NCBI RefSeq assembly: GCF_963664135.1
Contig: NZ_OY760905.1
Location: 1,364,001-1,428,000 of the forward strand
Direction of reading: 5' to 3'
DNA: 64,000 nt
Origin: an uncultured Acetobacterium sp.
Lineage (GTDB): Bacteria > Bacillota > Clostridia > Eubacteriales > Eubacteriaceae
The position numbers and the translations under genes were made by a program. Positions 26,257 through 35,387 of the stretch are shown in pieces (positions within the stretch are counted from its first letter, which is position 1; each line of letters starts with the position of its first letter). A model generated the notes under the pieces. That model worked only from the letters and a program-made list of their open reading frames with translations, searched no databases and had not been told where the DNA came from.

Positions 26257-27417
26257 TTACAGTGTTTTTGCTTGTCGATTGGCTGGTGGTGTGTTGCGAC
26301 TAACGTTGACAACCACTTTCCCGTTAATCAGCACCATGCTGATGCCGGGAATATCCCCAACTGCAATGGCGCCCATCGCATCCTTAGCCACTGATCCCAT
26401 TGGCGCATCCATGATGACCAGATCCGCTTCTTTTCCGACCGTTATCATACCAGTGTTCAGCCCGTAAACCCTGGCTGAATTACCGGTAGCCATACAGACG
26501 GTGATTTCCGGAGCGATATCTGCCAGCGAAGCAATCTGACACAGGTTTCGCAGTATCCCCAAGGGAATCAGCCCGGTTCCCGAAGGGGCATCATTGCCAA
26601 AGATTAAACGGCCCAGCTGGTTCTTTTCTTTGGCTCGTTTTGCGACATAATCGGCCATTTTAGGATTGCCGCACTGGACAATCTCCATCGCAAAATCAGT
26701 CTCATCCATGATGCGGTCAGCTTCAGCGGGGGAAATGGATGTGGGGCCGCCATTGATATGGGAGACAACATCCGGCTTAGTCTTGATGACATCGTCTGCG
26801 GTTACCGTGGAGCTGCCCGGAATTGAGGTGCCACCAGTGTGCATCTGAACTTTAAAGCCGTATTTATGAGCCCACTCGACCATCGGTGCGGCATCTTCTG
26901 GTTTCTTGATGCTTCCCAGTCCCACTTCACCGACAAGCCAAACGCCCTGAGCTTTCATTTCAATAAAATCTGCTTCCGTCAGTCCCTTTTCCAGAATCAC
27001 TGCGCCGCCATGAACTTTAACCCCAGAAGGCGGGGCATTATAATAGGACTTGCTGATGGTAATCGCCAGGGCTTTGGCTCCGGCCGGATCTTTGGGCCGT
27101 CCCGGAAAATGGGCTTCTCCGGCTGAGATCATCGTGGTGACGCCGCCATGGAGTGCACTACCGATGAAGTCAAGAGTTTTCTGTCGTGGCGCAAAATCGC
27201 CGCCACTGACATGAACGTGGGTATCAAACAACCCCGGAGTTACGGTAGCTCCGTTGGCGTCAATGATGGTCGCCACTTCCAGATCCGCCAATAATTCGCT
27301 TCCACCGATTGCCGCAATTAAATTGTCTTCAATAATAATCGTATCTGCCTGTAAAACCGGGTTGTCAATGTCACCTGTAACAATCTTCCCGATATTTTTA
27401 ATAACCGTTTTACTCAT
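26257..27417 (-). CDS. ena: Enamidase
   Basis: This 386-residue amidohydrolase-superfamily member has GLFDTHVHVSGGDF (metal HxH, near residue 63), a carboxylate-bearing middle strand, KVQMHTGGTS (near 195) and FGNDAPSGTG (near 274, metal Asp). The enzyme hydrolyses 1,4,5,6-tetrahydro-6-oxonicotinate to (S)-2-formylglutarate and ammonia. It follows ndhM by 53 bp. Related dihydroorotases and imidazolonepropionases are excluded mainly by the cluster context. Confidence 0.9.
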   Translation of the reverse strand: MSKTVIKNIGKIVTGDIDNPVLQADTIIIEDNLIAAIGGSELLADLEVATIIDANGATVTPGLFDTHVHVSGGDFAPRQKTLDFIGSALHGGVTTMISAGEAHFPGRPKDPAGAKALAITISKSYYNAPPSGVKVHGGAVILEKGLTEADFIEMKAQGVWLVGEVGLGSIKKPEDAAPMVEWAHKYGFKVQMHTGGTSIPGSSTVTADDVIKTKPDVVSHINGGPTSISPAEADRIMDETDFAMEIVQCGNPKMADYVAKRAKEKNQLGRLIFGNDAPSGTGLIPLGILRNLCQIASLADIAPEITVCMATGNSARVYGLNTGMITVGKEADLVIMDAPMGSVAKDAMGAIAVGDIPGISMVLINGKVVVNVSRNTPPANRQAKTL

Positions 27418-27470
27418 TGCTTTTTCCTCCGTAATTTTTATCTTTCAGAATGCCAGACCGATAATCCGCT

Positions 27471-28484
27471 TTAGTTGGTGCCATTCTGGGTGTTTGCCTC
27501 TTTTTTTTTTACTGCCGCGACAATATCCTTGGGGAAAACCGGCAGTTTGGTAAACCGCACCTCCAGGGCGTCTTCGATGGCCGATACAATCGCCGGAATA
27601 ATCGGAATCAGAGCCGGCTCGCCCACACCTTTGGCACCGAATGGACCCGGTCCGCCTTCACTTTCCACCAGAATCGGATAAATCTCTGGCACATCCAGAT
27701 TTGAGGGAATAATATATTTAGAGAAAATCGGATTTTTTATCGAACCGTCTTTTTCTGAGACTTCAATTTCTTCCATCAATACAAAACCCTGTCCCATTAC
27801 AGTCCCGCCTTCGATCTGTCCTTCAACCATCGACTGGTTGATGGTTTGTCCCACATCATGAGCCGACACCACCTTCAACACATCGACCTCGCCGGTTTCG
27901 GTATCCACTTCCACTTCACAAATGGTAGTGGCATAGGAATAGACTTCATATGGAATCCCCGACATATCGCCAGGATCAAGGGTGGTGGTGGTCGGGTTAT
28001 AATAACCGGCTCCCACTGCCATTTTTCCAGCGGTCTTCATTTCTGCCATCAGGGTCTGATATGTCATGGTAACCGTCGCATCGCCAAATTTTGTAACTGT
28101 ATTTTGAGAAAAATCCAACTCCCGCGGCGGGCAGCCCAGATAGGCCGCCGCCACATCGGCTAGTGTTGCTTTGGCCTGTTCGCAGGCTTTCAAAACGGCG
28201 TTGCCGGTAATTAAGGTCTGTCGGGACGCCGATGTGGCACCGCCATCCGGAGTTACCCGGGTATCGCCCCAGGTTACCCGTACCTTTTCATAGGAAATTC
28301 CCAGCGCTTCAGCGGCAATCTGTGCCATCGTTGTTCCACTACCCTGGCCGATATCCGCTGCGCCAAACATCAAATTGGCCGTTCCGTCACCCAAAACTTC
28401 CACGAAAGCAGCGGCCGGATTAGGAAGACCGGTGTTACCGATGCCGTACCACATACTTCCGACACCTCTACCTCTTTTTTTCAA
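27471..28484 (-). CDS. ndhM: Nicotinate dehydrogenase, medium molybdopterin subunit
   Basis: This 337-residue protein is the C-terminal half of a xanthine-dehydrogenase-type molybdenum subunit, made as a separate polypeptide. It carries [20 protein letters not shown] (near residue 42) and [12 protein letters not shown] with the presumed catalytic Glu (near 290). With NdhL, S and F it hydroxylates nicotinate at C6. The E. barkeri enzyme has molybdopterin cytosine dinucleotide and a labile selenium, which fits the yqeB/mocA genes at 46 kb. One base separates it from ndhL. Confidence 0.92.
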   Translation of the reverse strand: MKKRGRGVGSMWYGIGNTGLPNPAAAFVEVLGDGTANLMFGAADIGQGSGTTMAQIAAEALGISYEKVRVTWGDTRVTPDGGATSASRQTLITGNAVLKACEQAKATLADVAAAYLGCPPRELDFSQNTVTKFGDATVTMTYQTLMAEMKTAGKMAVGAGYYNPTTTTLDPGDMSGIPYEVYSYATTICEVEVDTETGEVDVLKVVSAHDVGQTINQSMVEGQIEGGTVMGQGFVLMEEIEVSEKDGSIKNPIFSKYIIPSNLDVPEIYPILVESEGGPGPFGAKGVGEPALIPIIPAIVSAIEDALEVRFTKLPVFPKDIVAAVKKKEANTQNGTN

Positions 28485-28485
28485 A

Positions 28486-29754
28486 TTACATCACCTCCTC
28501 AGCTTTAGCCCGGGCTTTTTCCAGGGTTTCGATGAAACCTACGCTGTTTTCCAGGATCTGACCAGTGGGCAGCTGACTGCCGATCTGATGCGCATTTTTA
28601 ATTCTTATTTCAATGGGATCAATACCCAACTCGCGCGCCAGTTGATTCATCTGGCCTTCGTGACAAACCGCTACCTGCGGCACTCCGAAACCGCGGAAGG
28701 CGCCACCCATGGGATTATTGGTATAAACAAAGGTGGCATCTGCCCGAACATTGGGGATATTGTAAGGCCCAGTACAATGAGCCATGGCTCGGGTGATCAC
28801 CGCCGGGCCGTAGGAAGCATAGGCTCCGGTATCACCAGTCATCTGAACTTCCAGAGCCAACAGCATCCCATCACGGGTGGCGCCGGTTTTCGCTTTAATG
28901 GTCATCGGATGACGTTTCGACGAAACCATCGTCGATTCACTGCGGGAACGCACTATTTTCACCGGTTTTCTGGTATGAAAAGTCAATAACGCACAATGGC
29001 ATTGCACCGAAATATCAAGCTTGCCGCCAAAACCGCCGCCGGTAGCTGCCTGGATCACCCGCACCTGATTGTAGGGCAGCGCTAAAAGGCTGGCCACTTC
29101 ATTGCGGTCATAATGAGGATTCTGGGTAGAGGCTACGACCGTTATCAGCCCATCATCATCGTAATAGGCAATCCCGGCATCCGGTTCAATAAACATATGG
29201 CTGAGTCGGTGAGTCGAATAGGTGTTTTCAATAATGATGTCACATTTTTCAAAGGCCGCATCGACATCGCCACATTCCAGATGCTTGACCTGATGAATAT
29301 TGGTGGTGCCGTGAATAATCGGAGCATCCACTTCCAGTGCCCGCTCAAAGGTGAAAACCGCTTCAAGCTCTTCGTAGTCAACCTCAATCAGCGCCAGTGC
29401 CTCTTTTAAAATCTCCGGACTCCTTGCCGCAACCACCGCCAGAGCGTCACCATACCGGCGGATCTTGTCATCCACGAGACAGGGTTCATCTTTTATAATA
29501 ATACCAAAACGGTTTTTCCCGGGAATGGCGTGATAGTCGAGCACCGCCTCCACCCCATCCAGGGCCTTAGCTTTTTCCAGATTGAGGTTTTTGATGGTGG
29601 CATGGGGAACGGTGCTTCGGAACACCCCTCCGTACAGCATCTCGGGAAGGCTATAATCCGCGGCAAATTTAGTGGTTCCCAGAACTTTTTCCAGGGCATC
29701 GACCTTGACCGGGCTCTTTCCAATCACTGCATATTCTTTAGTCAATTGCTTCAC
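28486..29754 (-). CDS. ndhL: Nicotinate dehydrogenase, large molybdopterin subunit
   Basis: This 422-residue protein is the N-terminal half of the molybdenum subunit: [20 protein letters not shown] start, GGGFGGK (near residue 236) and [11 protein letters not shown] (near 350), the molybdopterin-contact loops. The split of the usual 750-residue subunit into L and M is a hallmark of nicotinate dehydrogenase. It overlaps ndhS by 17 bp, implying coupled translation and fixed subunit ratio. Confidence 0.92.
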   Translation of the reverse strand: MKQLTKEYAVIGKSPVKVDALEKVLGTTKFAADYSLPEMLYGGVFRSTVPHATIKNLNLEKAKALDGVEAVLDYHAIPGKNRFGIIIKDEPCLVDDKIRRYGDALAVVAARSPEILKEALALIEVDYEELEAVFTFERALEVDAPIIHGTTNIHQVKHLECGDVDAAFEKCDIIIENTYSTHRLSHMFIEPDAGIAYYDDDGLITVVASTQNPHYDRNEVASLLALPYNQVRVIQAATGGGFGGKLDISVQCHCALLTFHTRKPVKIVRSRSESTMVSSKRHPMTIKAKTGATRDGMLLALEVQMTGDTGAYASYGPAVITRAMAHCTGPYNIPNVRADATFVYTNNPMGGAFRGFGVPQVAVCHEGQMNQLARELGIDPIEIRIKNAHQIGSQLPTGQILENSVGFIETLEKARAKAEEVM

Positions 29755-30241
29755 CCCCTATTTCCATCTTGCGTTTATAAATTCCAACGGCACTTTTTAC
29801 CGCTGCATGAATTTTTTCATAGCCGGTGCAGCGGCAGAGGTTGCCAGACATCGCCACCTTTATTTCCGTTTCCGTTGGCGCTGGATTTTTCATCAGCAAT
29901 GCCTTGGCGGTTAAGATCATGCCCGGGGTACAATAGCCGCACTGAACCGCTCCTTCATCGAGAAAACACTGCTGCAGTACATCCAGTTCACCGTCTTGGG
30001 TCAGACCCTCCAGAGTAATAATTTTCGACTGATCGGCCTGACCAGCTAACATACAGCAGGTGGTTACCACATCACCGTTAAAGATCACGGTGCAGGCGCC
30101 ACACTCCCCTTCGGAACAGCCTTCCTTCACGCTGGTCAATTTAAAATCTTCTCGTAATAAATCGACCACCCGACGATTGGGATAGACTTCAATACACCGA
30201 TCTTCACCGTTCAAATTTAAAGAAATTAAAATTTTATTCAT
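29738..30241 (-). CDS. ndhS: Nicotinate dehydrogenase, iron-sulfur subunit
   Basis: This 167-residue protein has two [2Fe-2S] centres: a plant-type set in CSEGECGACTV and the later CC pair (residues 40-60), and the second domain's CGYCTPGM and CRCTGY (residues 95-135). It carries electrons from the molybdenum site to FAD. The start at 30241 overlaps the end of ndhF by 8 bp; the longer in-frame start has no ribosome-binding site of its own. Confidence 0.92.
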   Translation of the reverse strand: MNKILISLNLNGEDRCIEVYPNRRVVDLLREDFKLTSVKEGCSEGECGACTVIFNGDVVTTCCMLAGQADQSKIITLEGLTQDGELDVLQQCFLDEGAVQCGYCTPGMILTAKALLMKNPAPTETEIKVAMSGNLCRCTGYEKIHAAVKSAVGIYKRKMEIGGEAID

Positions 30242-31124
30242 ATGCGTTACCATTTAATTGCTCAAGAATGGGATCAAACAGTTTTCTGTAAACACCTTGA
30301 ACACTTTCTTTTTTATAAAAAACCGACCACGGACGGCTTTTAGCACTTTCATAGACTGCATCATGGAGCATCGGCAGGGTTTCTTCCAGTAAATTCCTGG
30401 TGATTTTCTTGCCCAGCAGATGTGCTTCTGCTTCCTTAAAATGTAGTGGATACCGTGCCAGACAGCCGCCTCTCATCGAGGCCTTGATACAAATACCGTC
30501 GCCATCCACCTGCACCAACATCCCGGCACCGATCACCGAAATAGCCAGCGATTTTCGCTTGGCCAATTTGTAAAAAGCCGTAGCTGTATGATCGTCAGGC
30601 ATCGTAAAAAACACTTCCGTCAAAATTTCATCAGCTAGCAGCGCATTCCGGTTGCTGACGCCTTTACCATCAAGGAATTTGGCCAGCGGCATCGTCCGCT
30701 TGCCGCCGATGCTTTCTAGCACCACTGCAGCGTTCAAAGTCATCATCGCACTGACTCCGTCACCAGCCACCGATGAAGTGGCAAGATTGCCGCCGATAGT
30801 TCCCAGATTTCTGATCTGCGGTGATCCGACTTTGCTGGCGGCCTGATATAAAACCCGGACTCGCTCTTTAATCAACGGATGGCTGGTAATCATTGAGAAT
30901 GTCGTCAATGCCCCAATCCGGATTTGATCTCCATCAATTCGGATATATTCCAGATCCTTGAGTTTTTTGATATCAATCACCACCTCCGGCCTGGTATGAC
31001 CTTCATTCATTTCAATGACAATGTCGGTGCCACCAGCCAGGATCGATGCTGATTCTCCATATTGAAATAACAACGCTTTCGTTTCGTCAATGCTTGTCGG
31101 TGCGAAAAAATCAAATGCTCTCAT
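30234..31124 (-). CDS. ndhF: Nicotinate dehydrogenase, FAD subunit
   Basis: This 296-residue FAD-binding subunit of the molybdenum hydroxylase family has LAGGTDIVIEMNEG (near residue 30) and NLGTIGGNLATSSVAGDG (near 108), the two FAD pyrophosphate loops, and a C-terminal CO-dehydrogenase-flavoprotein domain. It passes electrons to NADP+ in the known enzyme. The start overlaps the hgd stop as TAATG. Confidence 0.92.
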   Translation of the reverse strand: MRAFDFFAPTSIDETKALLFQYGESASILAGGTDIVIEMNEGHTRPEVVIDIKKLKDLEYIRIDGDQIRIGALTTFSMITSHPLIKERVRVLYQAASKVGSPQIRNLGTIGGNLATSSVAGDGVSAMMTLNAAVVLESIGGKRTMPLAKFLDGKGVSNRNALLADEILTEVFFTMPDDHTATAFYKLAKRKSLAISVIGAGMLVQVDGDGICIKASMRGGCLARYPLHFKEAEAHLLGKKITRNLLEETLPMLHDAVYESAKSRPWSVFYKKESVQGVYRKLFDPILEQLNGNAYE

Positions 31125-32029
31125 TATTCTTTTCCAGTCACCTTAACATTGGTGATCTTTTCCCAGACTTTGATGATCGCCGACATATCTTCCCGACCTA
31201 GCCCCGCAGCCCGTCCGCTTTCAAAAATCTGGGTGGCCAGTGCCGTCATCGGCAAGGGAATATTGTTTTCCCGGCCTGCTTCCAGAGCCAGTCCCAAGTC
31301 TTTATGCTGGAGATCCATAGCAAACCCACCTGCAAAATCATCTTTCATAATGAATTTTTCCAGTTTGGCATCCATCACATAACTGCGTCCTGAGCTTTTA
31401 CTGATAATTTCCTGCATGGTTTCAACTTTCAGTCCGCACTTGACACCCAAAATCAGGGCTTCGGCTAAAGTCGCCATATTGCATCCCAGCATCAGGTTAT
31501 TGACGATTTTAACCGCATCCCCGGTTCCGGTTGATCCCACATGGTAGATGTCACCACCGATGACAGCCAAGATTGGTTTGATTTTTTCAAAAACAGCTTC
31601 ATCGGCACCGACCATAATGGTCAGGGTTCCCGCTTCCGCTCCCTTGGTGCCGCCGCTCACTGGCGCATCGACGTATTTGATCCCAAGCGGTTCGGCGATG
31701 GCTGCCATCTTCAGGGTGCTTGATGGCGAAACACTGCTCATATCGATAATGATCGTACCTTTTTTACATTGACCAAAAATTCCGGCCGGTCCCACCATCA
31801 CGGTTTCGACGATGGTGGCATTGGGTAGCGATGTGATGATCACATCCGCCGCCAATGCCACTGCACCGCCATTTTCACATGCTGTTACGCCCAACGGTTT
31901 TATCTCATCAACACTGCTTTGGTTAACATCAAAAGCGAAAACCGTATAGCCTGCTTTCAGTAAATTGACTGCCATCGGTTTTCCCATGGCACCCAGGCCA
32001 ATGAAGCCGATTTTTATTGATTTATCCAT
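31124..32029 (-). CDS. hgd: 2-(Hydroxymethyl)glutarate dehydrogenase
   Basis: The start at 32029 gives 301 residues and follows AGGAG by 9 bp; a longer frame to 32095 overlaps the previous gene and lacks support. The protein is a beta-hydroxyacid dehydrogenase: IGFIGLGAMGKPMAVNLLKA Rossmann motif, DAPVSGGTKGAEAGTL (near 120) and the catalytic lysine motif GTGDAVKIVNNL (near 170). It reduces 2-formylglutarate to (S)-2-(hydroxymethyl)glutarate with NADH. Confidence 0.9.
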   Translation of the reverse strand: MDKSIKIGFIGLGAMGKPMAVNLLKAGYTVFAFDVNQSSVDEIKPLGVTACENGGAVALAADVIITSLPNATIVETVMVGPAGIFGQCKKGTIIIDMSSVSPSSTLKMAAIAEPLGIKYVDAPVSGGTKGAEAGTLTIMVGADEAVFEKIKPILAVIGGDIYHVGSTGTGDAVKIVNNLMLGCNMATLAEALILGVKCGLKVETMQEIISKSSGRSYVMDAKLEKFIMKDDFAGGFAMDLQHKDLGLALEAGRENNIPLPMTALATQIFESGRAAGLGREDMSAIIKVWEKITNVKVTGKE

Positions 32030-32045
32030 TCTATTTGCTCCTATC

Positions 32046-32882
32046 TTATAACTCATGATGTTTCCATTGAATCGCAACACCGCCAACATCGGCATAGACA
32101 GTTTGAAGATTACCCAGTTTGTATTGACGTAAGCTCTCTTTTTTAATCTGATCTAAACTTCTAAGCACTTCTTCCGGGGTTAATTGATCCACCCGCACGA
32201 CGACTTCGAGATCGGCAATATCACTGTCAGGTTGAAGATTTCCAGCCCGATCAGTGATCACTGCCGCTGATTTAATATAAGACGTATTGGCGATATGAGT
32301 GGCACAAGCATCAGCGATACAGCAGCGTTTTGAAAAAACGGTCACGGCGTTGGCAATGCCCCGGGTAAAGCTGCGCCCCCCCAGACCACTGGTACACACC
32401 CCGCCAATGCCGTCTTCCGCCCGGATCGTGACGATGTTTTCCATTTTACCAGTCTCCACATTAGGCAGAATGCCTATTTTAACCGCCTCGTTTGCTGCTA
32501 GCCGGATGGCGATATCGCCACCGTTATTGACAATCGCTTTATCCACATCATGATCATAAAGCCAATCTGCCAGGGCATCCGAAAGCGTTCCGGCCACGGT
32601 TGCGATCGGGGTCAAGGTTGGTTCTTTAATCTGTTTCACCGACTTCACCATTCTTAGGGGCAGACCAGTTAAGATGCTGTTATCAATGCTTTCCGGATAC
32701 TGCGACAGGTACGGGCGTTCTCTTGAAATTTCGGCCAGCAACTCTGGAATGATTAGCGCCGCTTCCGAACATAGCTCGGTTTGAATCACGCCGTTTTTGC
32801 TGGCCATCATCACCATCGTCACCGGGCCGTAATCGACAAAAATGCGGCCATCACTAAGGATCTGAAAAGGCTGATCAATCAT
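32046..32882 (-). CDS. UPF0280/ApbE-like protein next to Hnr
   Basis: This 278-residue protein is of the UPF0280 family, distantly related to ApbE FAD:protein FMN transferases. Seen are TPIATVAGTLSDALADWLYD (near residue 92), KAIVNNGGDIAIRL (near 114) and CTSGLGGRSFTRGIANAVTV (near 160), the ApbE-like flavin site. It overlaps hnr by 4 bp. The E. barkeri 6-hydroxynicotinate reductase is, to my recollection, a flavoprotein with covalently bound flavin, so this protein may attach it. That is inference. Confidence 0.75.
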   Translation of the reverse strand: MIDQPFQILSDGRIFVDYGPVTMVMMASKNGVIQTELCSEAALIIPELLAEISRERPYLSQYPESIDNSILTGLPLRMVKSVKQIKEPTLTPIATVAGTLSDALADWLYDHDVDKAIVNNGGDIAIRLAANEAVKIGILPNVETGKMENIVTIRAEDGIGGVCTSGLGGRSFTRGIANAVTVFSKRCCIADACATHIANTSYIKSAAVITDRAGNLQPDSDIADLEVVVRVDQLTPEEVLRSLDQIKKESLRQYKLGNLQTVYADVGGVAIQWKHHEL

Positions 32883-34381
32883 TTTTGGTAGTCAGACACA
32901 TCTTTGATCTGATCCATGTGTCCACCCATGGCCTGATAGTCGGATTTTCTCATGGTATACTCCACCGGTGCCACGGTGGCTGGGGTCGGCACCCAGGTAA
33001 AGGCCTTGTTGACCACCTTTTCGGTATCCACGATAAAGTTGATCCCCCCGCCGGGATACACAAAGGCTGGCGCACCGCCAATCGTCAGGACGGCTTTCTG
33101 AGCGTGAACCGCTTCAGTGATTTTGACCGGATGGGTACAGACGCCGCCTCTGGCACTACCACCAGTTCCGCCGGTATAGAGCACCGAGGTCATCGAACGT
33201 TGGCAATTGTTTTGAATCGCCAACGCAACACTTAAGGCTGCCTCAGTCATGGGGATTTCTTTAAAGCGGCCATCATCAATCAGGGTAAACAGAGCAAAGA
33301 TTTCGCCGGTGGTGTTCACCACCATGACCTTGATCCCTGGTTTGGCAATGGTCATGTCACAGCCTTTAATGGCATCCCGTGGTGTCTCCAGAGTGGTTCC
33401 GCCGATGCCGTGGCCGTGTTCACCAAAATAGCGACCTCTTGAACTCTTAGCCGCATTGGGAATCACGCCGCTCCAGGTCATTCCCACCGCTTCACCAGCC
33501 AGATGCTCTGAGCACAGTCCGATGACATGATGATCGATGACGATACAGTCATCGACTGCATCCTTCATCAATTTGGCAAAAAGTCCCACGGTGGCACTGC
33601 CACAACCGATTCGCATGATGCTTTCTGCGGCACCATCGATGATCGGAGCCTTCCCCGCCGTTAGTTTGAGACTGGTCTTGCGGTTAACCTTCAGTTCCAC
33701 TTCTTCGCCATTGGCCAGTTCCACAATGGTTCGGGCGGTGGCAAATCCGGCTTCGCTGGTCAGCTTATTAGCCCCGCCGATGGCGATCATTTTTGATCCG
33801 TACTCTTCGGTATTGACCATGCCAACAATTTTATTGTCGCGATAGACTGGATCCCCCTCTTCACCAATATAGGTGTTGGTATCCAGCTTGACAATCAGGC
33901 CGCTGTAACTCAGCGGCGCTTCGGTGACCACCGTCACGACATCCACCCCATCCCGGCACTGGCTGACAATGTGGGGCGCCGGTTTAGAGCAGGGGTAATT
34001 GGTACCGGCACCGACGGCCGTGATAATCGGCGTGCGGATTTTCTCTTCGGCTTCCGGCAACACCTTGGGCGCAATCACCAGGGCTCGGTCGCGAACCAGT
34101 TTCCCAGCCACGTTCCGGTAACGGGTACAGGCTCCGGTCGCGCCAATTGGAACCTTGCATTGAATCGGACAGGAACTACAGATGGCTATCGCAACTTTTG
34201 CCGGAACCGGTAGGATCGCCTCAAATTTGCAGACCCGGCGGCATATGCCACATTCCACACAGCGATCTGTGATTTCAATCAGGGTAAGTTCATCCACTTT
34301 TTTTATCTCAACTGCTCCTACCGGACATTCTTTTACACACATTTTGCATTTTTTGCATTGATCTGCAGCTATTTCAAACAT
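32879..34381 (-). CDS. hnr: 6-Hydroxynicotinate reductase
   Basis: This 500-residue protein begins with a bacterial ferredoxin domain: two CxxCxxCxxxC sets (CKKCKMCVKECP near residue 8, CVECGICRRVCK near 41) and a third cysteine group, CSSCPIQC near 68. The remainder is a unique reductase domain with glycine-rich GGTGGSARGG (near 408). It uses reduced ferredoxin to convert 6-hydroxynicotinate to 1,4,5,6-tetrahydro-6-oxonicotinate, dearomatising the ring. It is translationally coupled to the UPF0280 gene. Confidence 0.9.
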   Translation of the reverse strand: MFEIAADQCKKCKMCVKECPVGAVEIKKVDELTLIEITDRCVECGICRRVCKFEAILPVPAKVAIAICSSCPIQCKVPIGATGACTRYRNVAGKLVRDRALVIAPKVLPEAEEKIRTPIITAVGAGTNYPCSKPAPHIVSQCRDGVDVVTVVTEAPLSYSGLIVKLDTNTYIGEEGDPVYRDNKIVGMVNTEEYGSKMIAIGGANKLTSEAGFATARTIVELANGEEVELKVNRKTSLKLTAGKAPIIDGAAESIMRIGCGSATVGLFAKLMKDAVDDCIVIDHHVIGLCSEHLAGEAVGMTWSGVIPNAAKSSRGRYFGEHGHGIGGTTLETPRDAIKGCDMTIAKPGIKVMVVNTTGEIFALFTLIDDGRFKEIPMTEAALSVALAIQNNCQRSMTSVLYTGGTGGSARGGVCTHPVKITEAVHAQKAVLTIGGAPAFVYPGGGINFIVDTEKVVNKAFTWVPTPATVAPVEYTMRKSDYQAMGGHMDQIKDVSDYQK

Positions 34382-34432
34382 CTATTTTTTCCTCCCTGAA
34401 CTTATCCTTTACTTCTTTTCCCAGCATCACGA

Positions 34433-35368
34433 TCAGCTGATTTTTAACTGTTCATCAAGATGAGTTTTTGAAGCTTTTAATATCACATTGTAAAGTTTGA
34501 TCCCGACGGATGAAATTGCAATCAATTCGGTTTTTGTCAATGCTTTTTCGGCCAGTTTGATTTCCATCCGTTCGTTCACCGCGCTGATTTCAAAATCACC
34601 ATCACTTGAGTGAATAAATCCCTTTAATCGGTAAGTTGATGGTATCGTTTCTTTCACGAATGCTTTGAGTTTCTCTAAATCCAGGGGTTCTGAGGCCTCC
34701 ATGGCAATGGTGACCGGTCTGGTTTCTGGGGTATTTGACGTTTCCTGATCCAGGTTTGACGGAACCGCTGTCGTTTCAAATAATCTTTCTACATTAAATT
34801 TACAGTAGGTGGTAACAATCACTTCCGCCCCGGCATTGAGTTCATGTACTTTTCTGATCAGCTCAGTCTTTGTTTCCAGATCAAACAAATCGGCCTTATT
34901 GACAAGAACAATACTGGAATATTCGACCTGACGTTTCAGGGCCGGCAGGATGCCGGACATTTTGATAAAGGTTTCGCCGTCGATCACACAAATCGATGCC
35001 TGATATTCATATTGATCATTGGTCTTTCGGCCGATGCCATCCAGAATCGTTTGAATATTCGACGGATCGGCCAAACCCGAGGCTTCAATAAACAACAGTT
35101 CCAGATCATAGGATGCCATGGCAATCAAACTATCCACAAACTTATCTTTGACACAGGCACAGAAGATCGAACCGTTTGACACTTCAGCCATCGTCATGCC
35201 TTCTTCTTCAACGAGCCGATAATCGATGTTCACCTTGCCAAAATCATTGACAATGACCCCAATTTTCCGGTTATGAAAAGACGACATCAACTCTTTGAGC
35301 AACGTCGTCTTTCCGGCGCCTAAAAAACCTGTCAGTAAACAGAGTTTTGTCTTTCGACCTTGCGCCAA
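34433..35368 (-). CDS. CobW/G3E-family GTPase (metallochaperone)
   Basis: The protein has a Walker A GFLGAGKTTLL at the start, Walker B-type EASGLADPS and NKAD motifs, and a C-terminal CobW domain. The cysteine motif between switch regions is CACV instead of the usual CxCC, so metal binding may differ. The start is uncertain: a TTG at 35368 lies 20 bp after the upstream stop and gives 311 residues, while an ATG at 35464 would overlap the upstream gene. It lies between the methyltransferase genes and hnr, and may load metal into either set. Confidence 0.78.
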   Translation of the reverse strand: MAQGRKTKLCLLTGFLGAGKTTLLKELMSSFHNRKIGVIVNDFGKVNIDYRLVEEEGMTMAEVSNGSIFCACVKDKFVDSLIAMASYDLELLFIEASGLADPSNIQTILDGIGRKTNDQYEYQASICVIDGETFIKMSGILPALKRQVEYSSIVLVNKADLFDLETKTELIRKVHELNAGAEVIVTTYCKFNVERLFETTAVPSNLDQETSNTPETRPVTIAMEASEPLDLEKLKAFVKETIPSTYRLKGFIHSSDGDFEISAVNERMEIKLAEKALTKTELIAISSVGIKLYNVILKASKTHLDEQLKIS

Positions 35369-35387
35369 GTCACAATTACATGTGATC

